Source: Methylococcales bacterium (GTDB taxonomy: Bacteria; Pseudomonadota; Gammaproteobacteria; Methylococcales; Methylomonadaceae). Taken from it: a stretch of 50,410 bases of DNA. Positions 8,431 to 16,332 of the stretch are shown in pieces (position 1 is the first letter of the stretch; every line of letters begins with the position of its first letter). The translations under genes were made by a program, and so were the position numbers. The notes under the pieces are model-generated. The model was not told the DNA's origin. It was given only the letters and a program-made list of their open reading frames with translations, and did not search any database. Location of the stretch: assembly GCA_028712795.1 (NCBI GenBank), contig JAQTPT010000026.1:1-50410 (forward strand), read 5' to 3'.

Positions 8431-9383
8431 TAGCAAGATTCTTCAGCTTGGCGAAGCCAACTTGCCGGACGAGGCCTGATGGTGGCTGCAGCGACGAGTA
8501 GACGCAGAGGAAGCGTTTCGAGATGGAAGCGCCGGTTGAAACGGTAAACAAAGGCACCGAGATAGCGGATTCCGTATTTGGCGAAATCGAACGCATGGTA
8601 AGCACCACCCAGGCTGGTTTTGAGGTTGCCCAAAACCGTGTTGATCCAGTTAAATTCAGGCAAATCCTTGGGTTTGCGGGCGCCCGCGATGACGACCCGG
8701 TGTTGGCAGCCGGCATCAGTTACCCCGGCAAAACAGCCCAAGCCATCGGAAGTGACTACACAACCTGGCGAGAGGTCATCGTTAGCCCAGTCGACAATCG
8801 CTTTGCGCGTAAAACCCGGAACTGGTGCCATTTTAATATACAGGGGCCGGCCTTCAGCACTAAGCGAGATGGCCGCCACAAACGGCACCTTGTTCTCGGA
8901 TCCCCGCCCAGCCTTGCCATCAGCCAATTCACCGCCGAGGTAAGCGTCATCCACCTGGACATCACCACTCAGCGTGTACTGGGCATCCCGCTCGACCATC
9001 GCCTGCATCAGCTTCTGCTGTATCAGCCAAGCCGTGGGGTAGCTCACGCCCAGCTGCCGTTTAAGGTCGAGTGCCGACAAACCGGTCTTGGCTTGGCTGA
9101 CCAGATAAATTGCCAAGAACCAAATGCTCAGCGCCAAGTGGGTGTTTTGGAACAAGGTGCCTGCGATCAGGGATGTCTGCAACCGGCAGCATTTGCATTG
9201 GAAGGTTTTATGTTTCCCTCCCTTGAGCAAGTAGTAATCCGCGTTGCCGCACTCCGGGCAATGGAAGCCTTGCGGCCAGCGTGACGCTTCCAGTGCGTCC
9301 GCGCATTGCTCTTCAGTGCCAAACTGCGCTTGGAAAGCAGGCAAGGACAAGCCTGGTTGAAATTGGATACGGTTCATGGCCAT
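8430..9383 (-). CDS. IS1595-family transposase
   Basis: The 317-residue protein has an N-terminal zinc ribbon ('HCPECGNADYYLLKGGKHKTFQCKCC', two CxxC pairs, about residues 35-62, in parts). A helical 'TSLIAGTLFQNTHLALSIWF' segment follows, then the ISXO2-like DDE domain with 'DVQVDDAYLGGE' and 'VTSDGLGCF', and 'WINTVLGNLKTSLGGAYHAF' near the C-terminus. Length and order match IS1595-family transposases. The stop codon lies in the terminal inverted repeat; the MITE insertion leaves the protein unchanged because TA plus the MITE's first A still makes TAA. The gene appears intact. Confidence 0.9.
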   Translation of the reverse strand: MAMNRIQFQPGLSLPAFQAQFGTEEQCADALEASRWPQGFHCPECGNADYYLLKGGKHKTFQCKCCRLQTSLIAGTLFQNTHLALSIWFLAIYLVSQAKTGLSALDLKRQLGVSYPTAWLIQQKLMQAMVERDAQYTLSGDVQVDDAYLGGELADGKAGRGSENKVPFVAAISLSAEGRPLYIKMAPVPGFTRKAIVDWANDDLSPGCVVTSDGLGCFAGVTDAGCQHRVVIAGARKPKDLPEFNWINTVLGNLKTSLGGAYHAFDFAKYGIRYLGAFVYRFNRRFHLETLPLRLLVAAATIRPRPASWLRQAEESC

Positions 9384-9472
9384 GACGGTTTCTCTGGGGT
9401 GGGTTTGTTTAGTCCAGTATGCGCCTTATAATTGAGAAAATCTGGTTTGGCTGAAGAATCTTTCTAATCAGG

Positions 9473-9644
9473 AAAGTCTATGCCTGTATTTTTAACAAGG
9501 TTTATGAAACGGGCAGAAAAGTTGTGGAGGGGTTTAAAGAATCCATGCGAATTGTATTTGATAAGCATCTGGGGCAATGGAATTATACTGCCATTCCTGA
9601 AGCGACAATTTCAGAAGTTGCATAAGTTATTTTATGCACGTTCC
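9473..9644 (+). pseudogene. Transposase C-terminal relic with its inverted-repeat end
   Basis: Fifty in-frame codons ('KVYACIFNKVYETGRKVVEG' ... 'DKHLGQWNYTAIPEA') end at TAA 9623-9625. Immediately after comes a terminus (9623-9644) whose outward end, GGAACGTGCATAAAATAA, closely matches the MITE ends. It too is followed by TA. This is therefore probably the right end of the full-length parent element of the MITE. The family is uncertain: the TA flank favours IS630-like, while the 'WNYT' ending also recalls ISAzo13. Confidence 0.5.
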
Positions 9645-9895
9645 TAAGCAGTAAATTTAACATCTGCAACTGCCATTAATGCTTTAATATATTCAGCATC
9701 TTCTCCACCTGCGGCATCTAGAATTTTATCTCCTGGTTGTAATGCTAACAGAGTCATGGTTGTCAAATATTCCAAAGGTTTGGAATTAGCATAATCCAGT
9801 TGATTATAACTGTTAAGTACAGGAGAATTAACAAACTTCCTATAATCATTATTGGATAGTTCTAACTTGCTAATTTCTAAGTGATGTTCTGCCAT
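9644..9895 (-). pseudogene. Methyltransferase-like fragment cut by a transposon end
   Basis: The product (MAEHHLEISKLEL..., start at 9895 preferred; an upstream ATG at 9919 is also possible) has a helical N-terminus and then 'LLALQPGDKILDAAGGEDAE'. That segment resembles motif I (SAM-binding GxG-type loop) of class I methyltransferases. It stops only a few residues later, and its stop codon TAG overlaps the last base of the transposon end at 9644. A methyltransferase would need at least another 120 residues, so this is a truncated N-terminus. It lies downstream of two uncharacterised genes on the same strand and may have belonged to the same operon. Confidence 0.45.
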
Positions 9896-9993
9896 TTCTG
9901 ACTTATTAGCACAACGCAAAATTTGATTGATTTTTCATAATTTCTTTCCTTGTTTTTACCAGAATGTTTATACACCACACAATGCGGCTTTAT

Positions 9994-10413
9994 TTAACTC
10001 AATTGATTAGGATTAAACGGCAGAGAAGCTTTGGTGTTTGGCTCAACATCCAAAAAGGCCTTTAATTCTTCGGCAGATAATACCTTTGAGTATGCCGCAA
10101 TCAGATCATCCAACATTACCTGCATTCTTTGTGCAAATAGCTCACCTGTTACGAATCCTCGCTTATATTCTTTAAGCAGGGAATTTTTACTTTTGTTATA
10201 GGGACAGAATATCTCCCTCATCCGCTGGCGTTTTTCTGCCGAAAAACCCACCCCCAGTTTATGGTCAATGGTTAGTTCAAATTCCAGCTCCTGGCAGCGC
10301 TCAGAAAATGGTCTGAAAATGTTGGCAAGATTAGTGTTCAACAATACCGATAACGGTATGTTTGCCACTTTCTTGATGAATTCTTGTTCAGATATTTTCG
10401 TCATCGCATTCAA
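9994..10413 (-). CDS. Uncharacterised 139-residue protein
   Basis: This is an all-helical, soluble-looking protein with no signal peptide or membrane segment. The C-terminal part ('YKRGFVTGELFAQRMQVML' ... 'AFLDVEPNTKASL', about residues 83-132) resembles in pattern the C-terminal 50 residues of the upstream 292-residue protein ('YSEEISTVEYANQANRLF' ... 'LFAIAPGVKLSL'). The two genes may therefore share a C-terminal module. It lies 51 bp downstream of that gene on the same strand. No family was recognised. Two ATGs, four codons apart, compete as start. Confidence 0.55.
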   Translation of the reverse strand: MNAMTKISEQEFIKKVANIPLSVLLNTNLANIFRPFSERCQELEFELTIDHKLGVGFSAEKRQRMREIFCPYNKSKNSLLKEYKRGFVTGELFAQRMQVMLDDLIAAYSKVLSAEELKAFLDVEPNTKASLPFNPNQLS

Positions 10414-10464
10414 GACGCTTGGAACGGTAACCGGTTTGGCAAATCCAGCTACCGTTCGAAATAT

Positions 10465-11343
10465 TTACATGTCAATAATTTTATAAGGTTTAGCCATTAC
10501 ATCAGGATTAATTAATGACAATTTTACACCCGGTGCAATAGCGAACAATTTTTGGTAGTTATCTTTTCCGATCTCGGCGCCGATCAATTTAAACTTCTTG
10601 TTGAAAAGCCGATTAGCTTGATTGGCGTACTCTACCGTGCTTATTTCCTCGCTGTATAGTTCATCTACCAATTTATTCATTTCCTGATGCAATTCATTTT
10701 GTAATTGGATCGTCGCTTTAGTTTTACCGGTATCCATTTGTTTGCCCAGTTTAATTTTTATTGCTATTTCCAGTTCGCGGCTTAAAAAAGCGGGCGCTGC
10801 TCCTTCTTTGGCGGAGAATTTTTCGGGAGCTTGGGCGACTTCTTCGTATAGTGCCATAATTTCAGTTGTGTAACCCAAGTCTTCCTTGCTCTGTGGCGCT
10901 GCGTGTTTAATATTGGCTTCCTCTTCCGGCATAGCTTTTAGTTGTGCTTTCATTGCCTTGTCGCCGCCCGTCCAGTAACAGCGCAATCTTTGCGCAGCCC
11001 AACTTGCGGCATCCCCATAGGTGCCGTAAACTAAAGACGATAACCAATAGCCGTGAGCGCCGGAAACAATCACTCTTGCCGGGTACAATATCCGGTTAGC
11101 GGTTTGATGGCAGACGCCGGTAACGCCGTAAATGATCCCGGATGTCCCCCAGGGCTGGGAATAACAATCCGCCTGTTTTGAGCTGCCGCTCCCTCGGCAT
11201 ATTTCACTCCCGCCATCCGATCTGCCCCAGCATCCCCATACGCCCCGCCCGTCTGCGGTGCGGACATAAGTGTGATCTGCCAGCTGATTTATTCCAGGCA
11301 TCGGAGTAGTTAACGGGATTGCATATCCAATTAGTGTAGCCAT
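10465..11343 (-). CDS. Uncharacterised protein with permuted papain-like His/Cys pattern
   Basis: The first 90 residues hold 'LADHTYVRTADGRGVWGCWG' and 'GIIYGVTGVCHQTANRILYP', that is, a His near residue 24 after a short lead and a Cys-His near 78-79 followed by an Asn-containing helix. This order (His first, then Cys followed by a helix with A/N) recalls circularly permuted NlpC/P60 or LRAT-like thiol enzymes; this is inferred by eye. The remaining 200 residues are helical and charged, with a tail resembling the downstream 139-residue protein. No signal peptide was seen. An AAGGAG site precedes the ATG. It could be a peptidase, amidase or acyltransferase; the substrate is unknown. Confidence 0.5.
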   Translation of the reverse strand: MATLIGYAIPLTTPMPGINQLADHTYVRTADGRGVWGCWGRSDGGSEICRGSGSSKQADCYSQPWGTSGIIYGVTGVCHQTANRILYPARVIVSGAHGYWLSSLVYGTYGDAASWAAQRLRCYWTGGDKAMKAQLKAMPEEEANIKHAAPQSKEDLGYTTEIMALYEEVAQAPEKFSAKEGAAPAFLSRELEIAIKIKLGKQMDTGKTKATIQLQNELHQEMNKLVDELYSEEISTVEYANQANRLFNKKFKLIGAEIGKDNYQKLFAIAPGVKLSLINPDVMAKPYKIIDM

Positions 11344-11867
11344 TATGATTCTCCTTGATAGATAGTTAAAAATAGGGGCTTTGCACTTAACATTATGAGT
11401 ATTTGCGGCAGAACCCTCAAGCGGAGATTCCGTACTAACCCAATATGGTTTCTGTATATCTATAACGTCCTCAGACTAGCGCACGGCTGGCGCGGTATTC
11501 GGGTATTCTGCCACGCGCCGAAGGGATGCATCCTGTAAGACGGCTTTTAATTTCTTCCACTGTCAGTATCTATTCTTCCAGTCAAAATGTTGAATAAAAA
11601 CCTGTAGGTTATTTAGTTATCATTGCCCCAGGCAAATTAGGACGATCTTTACTGACACATTTTCAAAGCTGTTTGACATTCATACTCATTCGATTCTCAT
11701 GTAAATTTCTGCGGTAAATATTATTTTCAATTTAATTTCGCCTAAGGAAAGAGGCGCTCGCGAAGCTGAAAAAAATTGCGCTATAAAATGTGGTTCCCAT
11801 CGGAGATGCGATGCCTGGAAAAGGTCACCGCACCGCAGTTGGTATCGGAGTGGTCTTCCTTAACTTC
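11344..11867. other. Intergenic region, no gene seen
   Basis: About 520 bp between two minus-strand genes. No recognisable coding frame or RNA was found. A 25-bp stretch near 11394 (GAGTATTTGCGGCAGAACCC) resembles one near 27559, possibly remnants of the same repeat. Confidence 0.35.
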
Positions 11868-12851
11868 TCATTGATAACCCACAGGATCGACAATGGCGTT
11901 TGTGCATGTACTCGATCCTGAGCCAGTCTTGTCGAGGATAGAGCTAAGCTCCGTTGCCTGTGTCAACTCACCTTTCAGCATGATTTTTACTTCGACGACC
12001 AAGTTACGGTGAGAGTCGGTATCCGGCTGACAATCGACCAGCAGCGCGGATGAGGAGCCGGGGCCGAAGGTTTGTTCGAAGGCGTGACTTATGTCAGAGG
12101 CGGAAACTTTTTTGTCGATGTTCGATTCCATAAATTTTTGCATCTGGGAAGCATTAACTTGGTTTTGCAGGGCCAAGGCAATACGGAAATAGCTGTCGGC
12201 ATTGTTGGCTCCGAAGCAGGTTCCGTGCTTGATCCATTCGTGGCGGTGCAAATCGGAGGCAGTTCCCGGCATTGCCTTATCCAACTCAGCCAAAGTAGTG
12301 TTGCTGATTCCGGGGGGAGAAGGCAGCAAATGCCAGTCTTTCGAATCTTTGTCGTTGTTTTTATCCTGATTGGAAACCCCTTCGCAGTAATACTTGCCCT
12401 TCGGCTGAGGCCAAAGTCCGTGCAGGGTGAAATGGGTTGCATCAAACCGGCCTGCGTTCTGGCTGTCGCACTCCGCCTTGCCATCGTGTTCGTGAATGTC
12501 GCAGAAAGCTGGCTGCCAGCTAAGGACTAGCAGGTTGTCGCGACTAGTTGTGGAGTTGTTGTTGTCGCCTGCCAGCGTGCCGCAATCCAAGCTGACCCAA
12601 CGCTGCACCGGCTTTGCGCCGGCCACCTTGAGCTTGACAAAAGCCCCGCCTGGTTTGTTCAGGCGGATGGCGGGATAGGTCTTGCCCGTCATCACCTTTA
12701 TTTTCCCCGGGTTCGACCCGCTGCTGATGTTCTTGACCGCGCGACAGTTCTTGGTAGCCGTGAAATTCCCCAAATCGTCCGCAGTTGCCAGCTCCGACAC
12801 TGCGGTGCCGCATACTAAAACCAGGCTCAGGCAAATAATATTGAAACGCAT
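11868..12851 (-). CDS. Secreted ribonuclease T2 family protein
   Basis: RNase T2 enzymes cleave RNA endonucleolytically through a 2',3'-cyclic intermediate. Both catalytic segments are present: CAS-I 'HFTLHGLWPQP' (His 144) and CAS-II 'HEWIKHGTC' (His 204, Glu 205, His 209). A signal peptide (residues 1-24, ending 'ATA') predicts export to the periplasm or outside. About 80 residues with two Cys precede the catalytic domain, and further Cys ('AFCDIHEHDGKAEC', 'YYCEG', 'LVDC') suggest disulfides. At 327 residues it is longer than E. coli RNase I (about 268), owing to the extra N-terminal domain. AAGGAG precedes the ATG. It stands alone. Confidence 0.92.
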   Translation of the reverse strand: MRFNIICLSLVLVCGTAVSELATADDLGNFTATKNCRAVKNISSGSNPGKIKVMTGKTYPAIRLNKPGGAFVKLKVAGAKPVQRWVSLDCGTLAGDNNNSTTSRDNLLVLSWQPAFCDIHEHDGKAECDSQNAGRFDATHFTLHGLWPQPKGKYYCEGVSNQDKNNDKDSKDWHLLPSPPGISNTTLAELDKAMPGTASDLHRHEWIKHGTCFGANNADSYFRIALALQNQVNASQMQKFMESNIDKKVSASDISHAFEQTFGPGSSSALLVDCQPDTDSHRNLVVEVKIMLKGELTQATELSSILDKTGSGSSTCTNAIVDPVGYQ

Positions 12852-12876
12852 GATGTTCTCCTTCGGCTTGCTGTAG

Positions 12877-13116
12877 ATTGAATAAACGACTTATGTCCGG
12901 CCGGGATCGAGACTTGGCCAAAGATCGTTCAATTGTAAAAGAGTATGTATCAATTTTCGAGCTCTTATTACCTAAAAAGTGAGCCAAACTCTCATGAACC
13001 AGCTCACTGTGACTGACTGTGTTCATATTTGTAAAACGTGGTCGTATATTTTCCAGAATCATCTGGCATTGATGCATAAATAATCTGATGGCGCTATGAG
13101 CCTTACCTCAATTGTC
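12877..13116. other. Short intergenic region
   Basis: 240 bp between the RNase T2 gene and an IS5-type relic. It should hold the promoter of the RNase gene; no gene or RNA was recognised. Confidence 0.3.
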
Positions 13117-13623
13117 TCAAGGCAGAATTGTCCCTGCCCGAACCGAAACAGGCATGCCCAAATAGGTCATGACATTCAACGCCGCGATACTACGCCGATG
13201 ATAGCCTGATTCTTTCTTCCATCCCGCCATGCCCCGTTGGGCCACTTTCTCCAGCACCGCATTCCGTGGATGACCTTCCTCCCAAGGCACGGCGTTTTCG
13301 CGCGGCGGCACGACCAGCCTGGTTTCCCGCGCTGCCGCAACTGTATATGCCTGGCGGGTATCATAAGCATCATCGGCGTCGATTTGTTCAAGCTCGCCTT
13401 CGACTTGTTTGACCAGTCCCTCAAAAACCTCACAGACTGCCCAGTCCACTATAGTGATCTCGACACCGATCACATCCCTGGCATGCCCGTCCACCGCCAA
13501 ATGAACCTTGCGCCAGGTACGACGCTTGCCCATCCCGTGTTGCCGTACTTTCCACTCGCCTTCGCCATAAATTTTCAGCGCTGCAAGCCTTGCTTGAACC
13601 CATATGGACAGGCGGGTAATCAT
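13117..13623 (-). pseudogene. IS5-family transposase relic with internal deletion
   Basis: 'KIYGEGEWKVRQHGMGKRRT', 'KVHLAVDGHARDVIG' and 'DADDAYDTRQAY' are the DDE core of IS5-type transposases. The C-terminus runs 'ESGYHRRSIA' directly into 'ALNVMTYLGMPVSVRAG'. Full-length relatives have about 35-40 residues between these blocks, including the catalytic-Glu helix, so an in-frame deletion removed part of the active site. Upstream of 13560 the homology appears to shift frame ('PPVHMGSS' in another frame). It cannot be active. Confidence 0.8.
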
Positions 13624-13640
13624 TAGCGCCTGTATATCGC

Positions 13641-14417
13641 CCGCTCGAAACGGAAACTGACCAACCGGAACACATTGCTAATGGTTTCTGTTACACCGTT
13701 ACACTCAGTGCCGACTATAAGGGTAACAATAGTCAGCGGCAAGAGCAACGGCTGGTCGTTCATTCTTTAAAACAGGCTGCCTCTCAAGAGAAAGCACTTG
13801 ATGCTCGCCTGGAAAAAGCACAAAAGGCAATAGCCAAGCTGAACCTGCGCGGGCGCGGACGGAAATGCCTGGATGAAAACAAGATGACTACCAAAGTGAA
13901 CAGCATCCAGGAGCACCATAACGTAGTTAGCCTATTGACTATTGAGACCCTTCAGGAAACCAAAACGGTTAACAAACGCGCCTATGGCCGACGCACCGCC
14001 AAAACGGTGGCGACGGCAACGGTTTCCGTACGCACGTCATGCAACTTAACAGCTTACGCGAACACCGTGCGTAACCTGGGGTGGAAAGCATTTGTCTGCA
14101 ACAACCTTGAACTGAGTTTAACTGAAGCGGTTCTCGCCTATCGCGACAAATATATCATAGAGCGTGGTTTTAACCGTTTCCGGGGCAAGATACTCGGCAT
14201 AACGCCGCTGTTCCTCAGCTCAACAACCCGTATTAAAGGATTGATTCGCTTATTGAGTATTGCTTTACGGGTGATGTGTTTGACTGAATTCACGGTACGC
14301 CAATCGTTGCAGGAGCAAGACGCAAAACTCGACACTATTTATGCCGGAAATCCCAAGCGGGCAACAGCCAAGCCAACCACCGAAATGATGCTGCGGGCAT
14401 TTTCGGTCTTAATCTGA
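13641..14417 (+). pseudogene. IS1634/IS4-type transposase, 3' half
   Basis: The open frame runs without a stop from about 13641, through 'RLVVHSLKQAASQEKALDAR' and into the coding stretch starting ATG 13884. The C-terminal block 'YRDKYIIERGFNRFRGKILG' (catalytic Glu, YREK-like signature) followed by 'LIRLLSIALRVMCLTEF' identifies the IS4/IS1634 superfamily. The N-terminal half with the first two Asp is absent; it abuts the IS5-type relic at about 13630. The frame is otherwise clean, suggesting recent truncation. Confidence 0.75.
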
Positions 14418-14836
14418 ACGTGGTCAATGTAATGGGAGGAATTGCTGCTGGTTGACGCCTCTAAATGCCATACAGACGCATATCTTAGCGCTGCTTGGAT
14501 TCCCGCCTACCCTTTATCAAAGCATTGGCGCGCAATCTGGTGAACTGGCCGTCTGAATGGGCGAAACATGAGTTAATACTCAGAAATTAATCAATCCTCG
14601 ACTATCCCGCCCAGATTTTTGCCGGATTATTTTTCCTCACAATAAAACCCTTTAAAGCCGGCAAATAAAAATGCTCTTTACCGGTACGATGTCATTAAAA
14701 AGTCATATTCGCTCTATAGCATTGGTACTTACCAACTAATCGTGCTGATCCGTAAATTCAAAAATCGGCACAGTTGATCAATGCTGGGCGCATATCCCGC
14801 GCTATTATCGATTATAAATAGATACCCAGGGGCTTT
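14418..14836. other. Intergenic region upstream of glycosyltransferase
   Basis: About 420 bp, AT-rich towards its right end. No gene was recognised. The promoter for the glycosyltransferase should lie here. Confidence 0.35.
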
Positions 14837-15895
14837 ATGTCATTAAAAATTGCGTTCATCACCGATGCCTGGCATCCCCAAATAAATGGCGTAGTGACGA
14901 CTATCCAAAATACTTGTACAACCCTGGAACGATCGGGTCATCAAATCAAACTCATTACCCCGGATCAATTTAAAACAATTCCCTGTCCATCTTACCCTTC
15001 AATTCGATTATCACTAGCCTGTTATGGCAAATTAAGCAGGTTACTGAATGAATTTAACCCCCAGCGTATTCATATTGCCACGGAAGGACCTTTGGGAATA
15101 GCCGCGAGACGATATTGTTTGAAACATAATCTGGCATTCACTACATCATTTCATACCTTATTTGCAGAATACGTTAATTTGCGCTTTAAAATCCCTGTCT
15201 CATGGGGCTATGGCCTGTTACGCTGGTTTCATGCGCCGGCTAAAAAGGTCATGGTAGCAACTCAGTCGGTAGAATCAGATTTGCATGCAAGGGGATTTAA
15301 AAACGATCTGGTACGCTGGTCTCGTGGCGTGGATCCTGACTTTTATCATCCAAGGGATAAAGCTTTCATATCACTGCCTCGCCCTATATCCATGTTTGTT
15401 GGCAGGTTAGCCATCGAAAAGAACATTGACGCCTTTTTATCGCTGGATCTTCCAGGAACAAAAGTAGTAGTGGGCGATGGTCCGCAATTTAAGAAACTTA
15501 AAGCCAAATTCCCTGACACGGTTTTTGTTGGTTTTCAGTCAGGCGAACCTTTGGCCCAATATGTGGCTGCAGCGGATGTGTTGGTATTTCCCAGTCTTAC
15601 CGATACCTTTGGTATTGTCTTGCTTGATGCATTAGCCAGCGGCGTACCTGTTGCAGCTTTTCCGGTAACTGGTCCAGTGGATGTGATTAACAGCAATAAA
15701 GTGGGTAAGCTTGATGACAATTTAAAGAAAGCAATTACTGAGGCTTTGCAGTTAGATGGGCAGGACTGCAGAAATTATGCACTCAACTATTCCTGGACTA
15801 AATGTACCGAGCAATTTTTTAATAATCTTGTCCCGGCTTTTGCAGAGATTAAGCAGCTGGAAAGTGATTTAGTGGCTGAACATTGTATAAAATAA
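14837..15895 (+). CDS. Family 4 glycosyltransferase (GT-B fold)
   Basis: The N-terminus 'KIAFITDAWHPQINGVVTTI' is the standard start of GT4 enzymes that carry 'NGVxxxI', such as the SqdX/PimB-like group. The C-terminal nucleotide-sugar domain has 'FVGRLAIEKNIDAFLSL', 'GDGPQFKKL', 'FVGFQSGEPLAQYVAAADVLVFPS' and the EX7E-like 'DTFGIVLLDALASGVPVAAFP' region, in which the first Glu is replaced by Asp. At 352 residues it is about family length. No membrane helix is seen, so it is cytoplasmic or peripheral. It probably transfers a hexose (mannose-like) to a lipid or glycan; donor and acceptor cannot be read. A CAGGGG site precedes the ATG. Confidence 0.85.
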   Translation: MSLKIAFITDAWHPQINGVVTTIQNTCTTLERSGHQIKLITPDQFKTIPCPSYPSIRLSLACYGKLSRLLNEFNPQRIHIATEGPLGIAARRYCLKHNLAFTTSFHTLFAEYVNLRFKIPVSWGYGLLRWFHAPAKKVMVATQSVESDLHARGFKNDLVRWSRGVDPDFYHPRDKAFISLPRPISMFVGRLAIEKNIDAFLSLDLPGTKVVVGDGPQFKKLKAKFPDTVFVGFQSGEPLAQYVAAADVLVFPSLTDTFGIVLLDALASGVPVAAFPVTGPVDVINSNKVGKLDDNLKKAITEALQLDGQDCRNYALNYSWTKCTEQFFNNLVPAFAEIKQLESDLVAEHCIK

Positions 15896-16332
15896 CTTTT
15901 ATTAAGCTCAAACTTGTCATGACTAACTTCTCAAACCAGCATCGCCGGCAATCCCGTCGTTGCCGCGTTACATCAGTAAATAAAACCGGCATAAATTTAG
16001 CTCAATAGCGCCCTGTCTTTGAATTCTTACTGCATTCCATTGGCGGCAATTCTTGCCTATCCTGGGTTGTCTGTACTGATGCATATTGAACACATGAAAA
16101 AAACATATATGTATTGTCAATAAGTTACAGTTTTAAAAAATTTAACCCTATATGCAGATAATTTTTTTACTAAAAATCTCTTTTTCATTAAACTGTCACA
16201 TTTCTTAGGCAGGCTTGATTTTTTAAGAAAATAGGTAACGGTCCAGCTTATTGTCCCCCCTCTTTTATCAAGAGGGGATGGTGCGGAGTGAACTGTTACG
16301 AATAAAGTAGTTTTGTAACACTGACTGGTCAC
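15896..16332. other. Intergenic region with perfect 8-bp hairpin
   Basis: No gene was seen. At 16257-16277 CCCCTCTT and AAGAGGGG form a perfect 8-bp stem with a 5-nt loop, 55 bp before the next start. There is no T tract, so it is not a standard terminator; it may be a repeat or a leader structure. Confidence 0.4.

Larger units (their letters stand above)
8322..9472 (-). mobile_element. IS1595-family element with a MITE inserted in its left inverted repeat
   Basis: The right inverted repeat is at 9450-9472. The left one is split: 8322-8329 plus 8433-8447. Once the 101-bp MITE and one TA are removed, the two ends match over 23 bp with one mismatch, beginning CCTGATTAG. The element without the MITE is about 1050 bp and encodes one transposase on the minus strand that runs to the very end of the element. 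No clean 8-bp target duplication was seen at the outer borders. Confidence 0.75.

Noticed and set aside
8523..9284. Long plus-strand frame of 253 codons
   Set aside because: It lies antisense to the intact IS1595 transposase and has no family resemblance or ribosome site.
12072..12530. Plus-strand frame opposite the RNase T2 gene
   Set aside because: The RNase frame has both catalytic segments and a signal peptide; the opposite frame has none.
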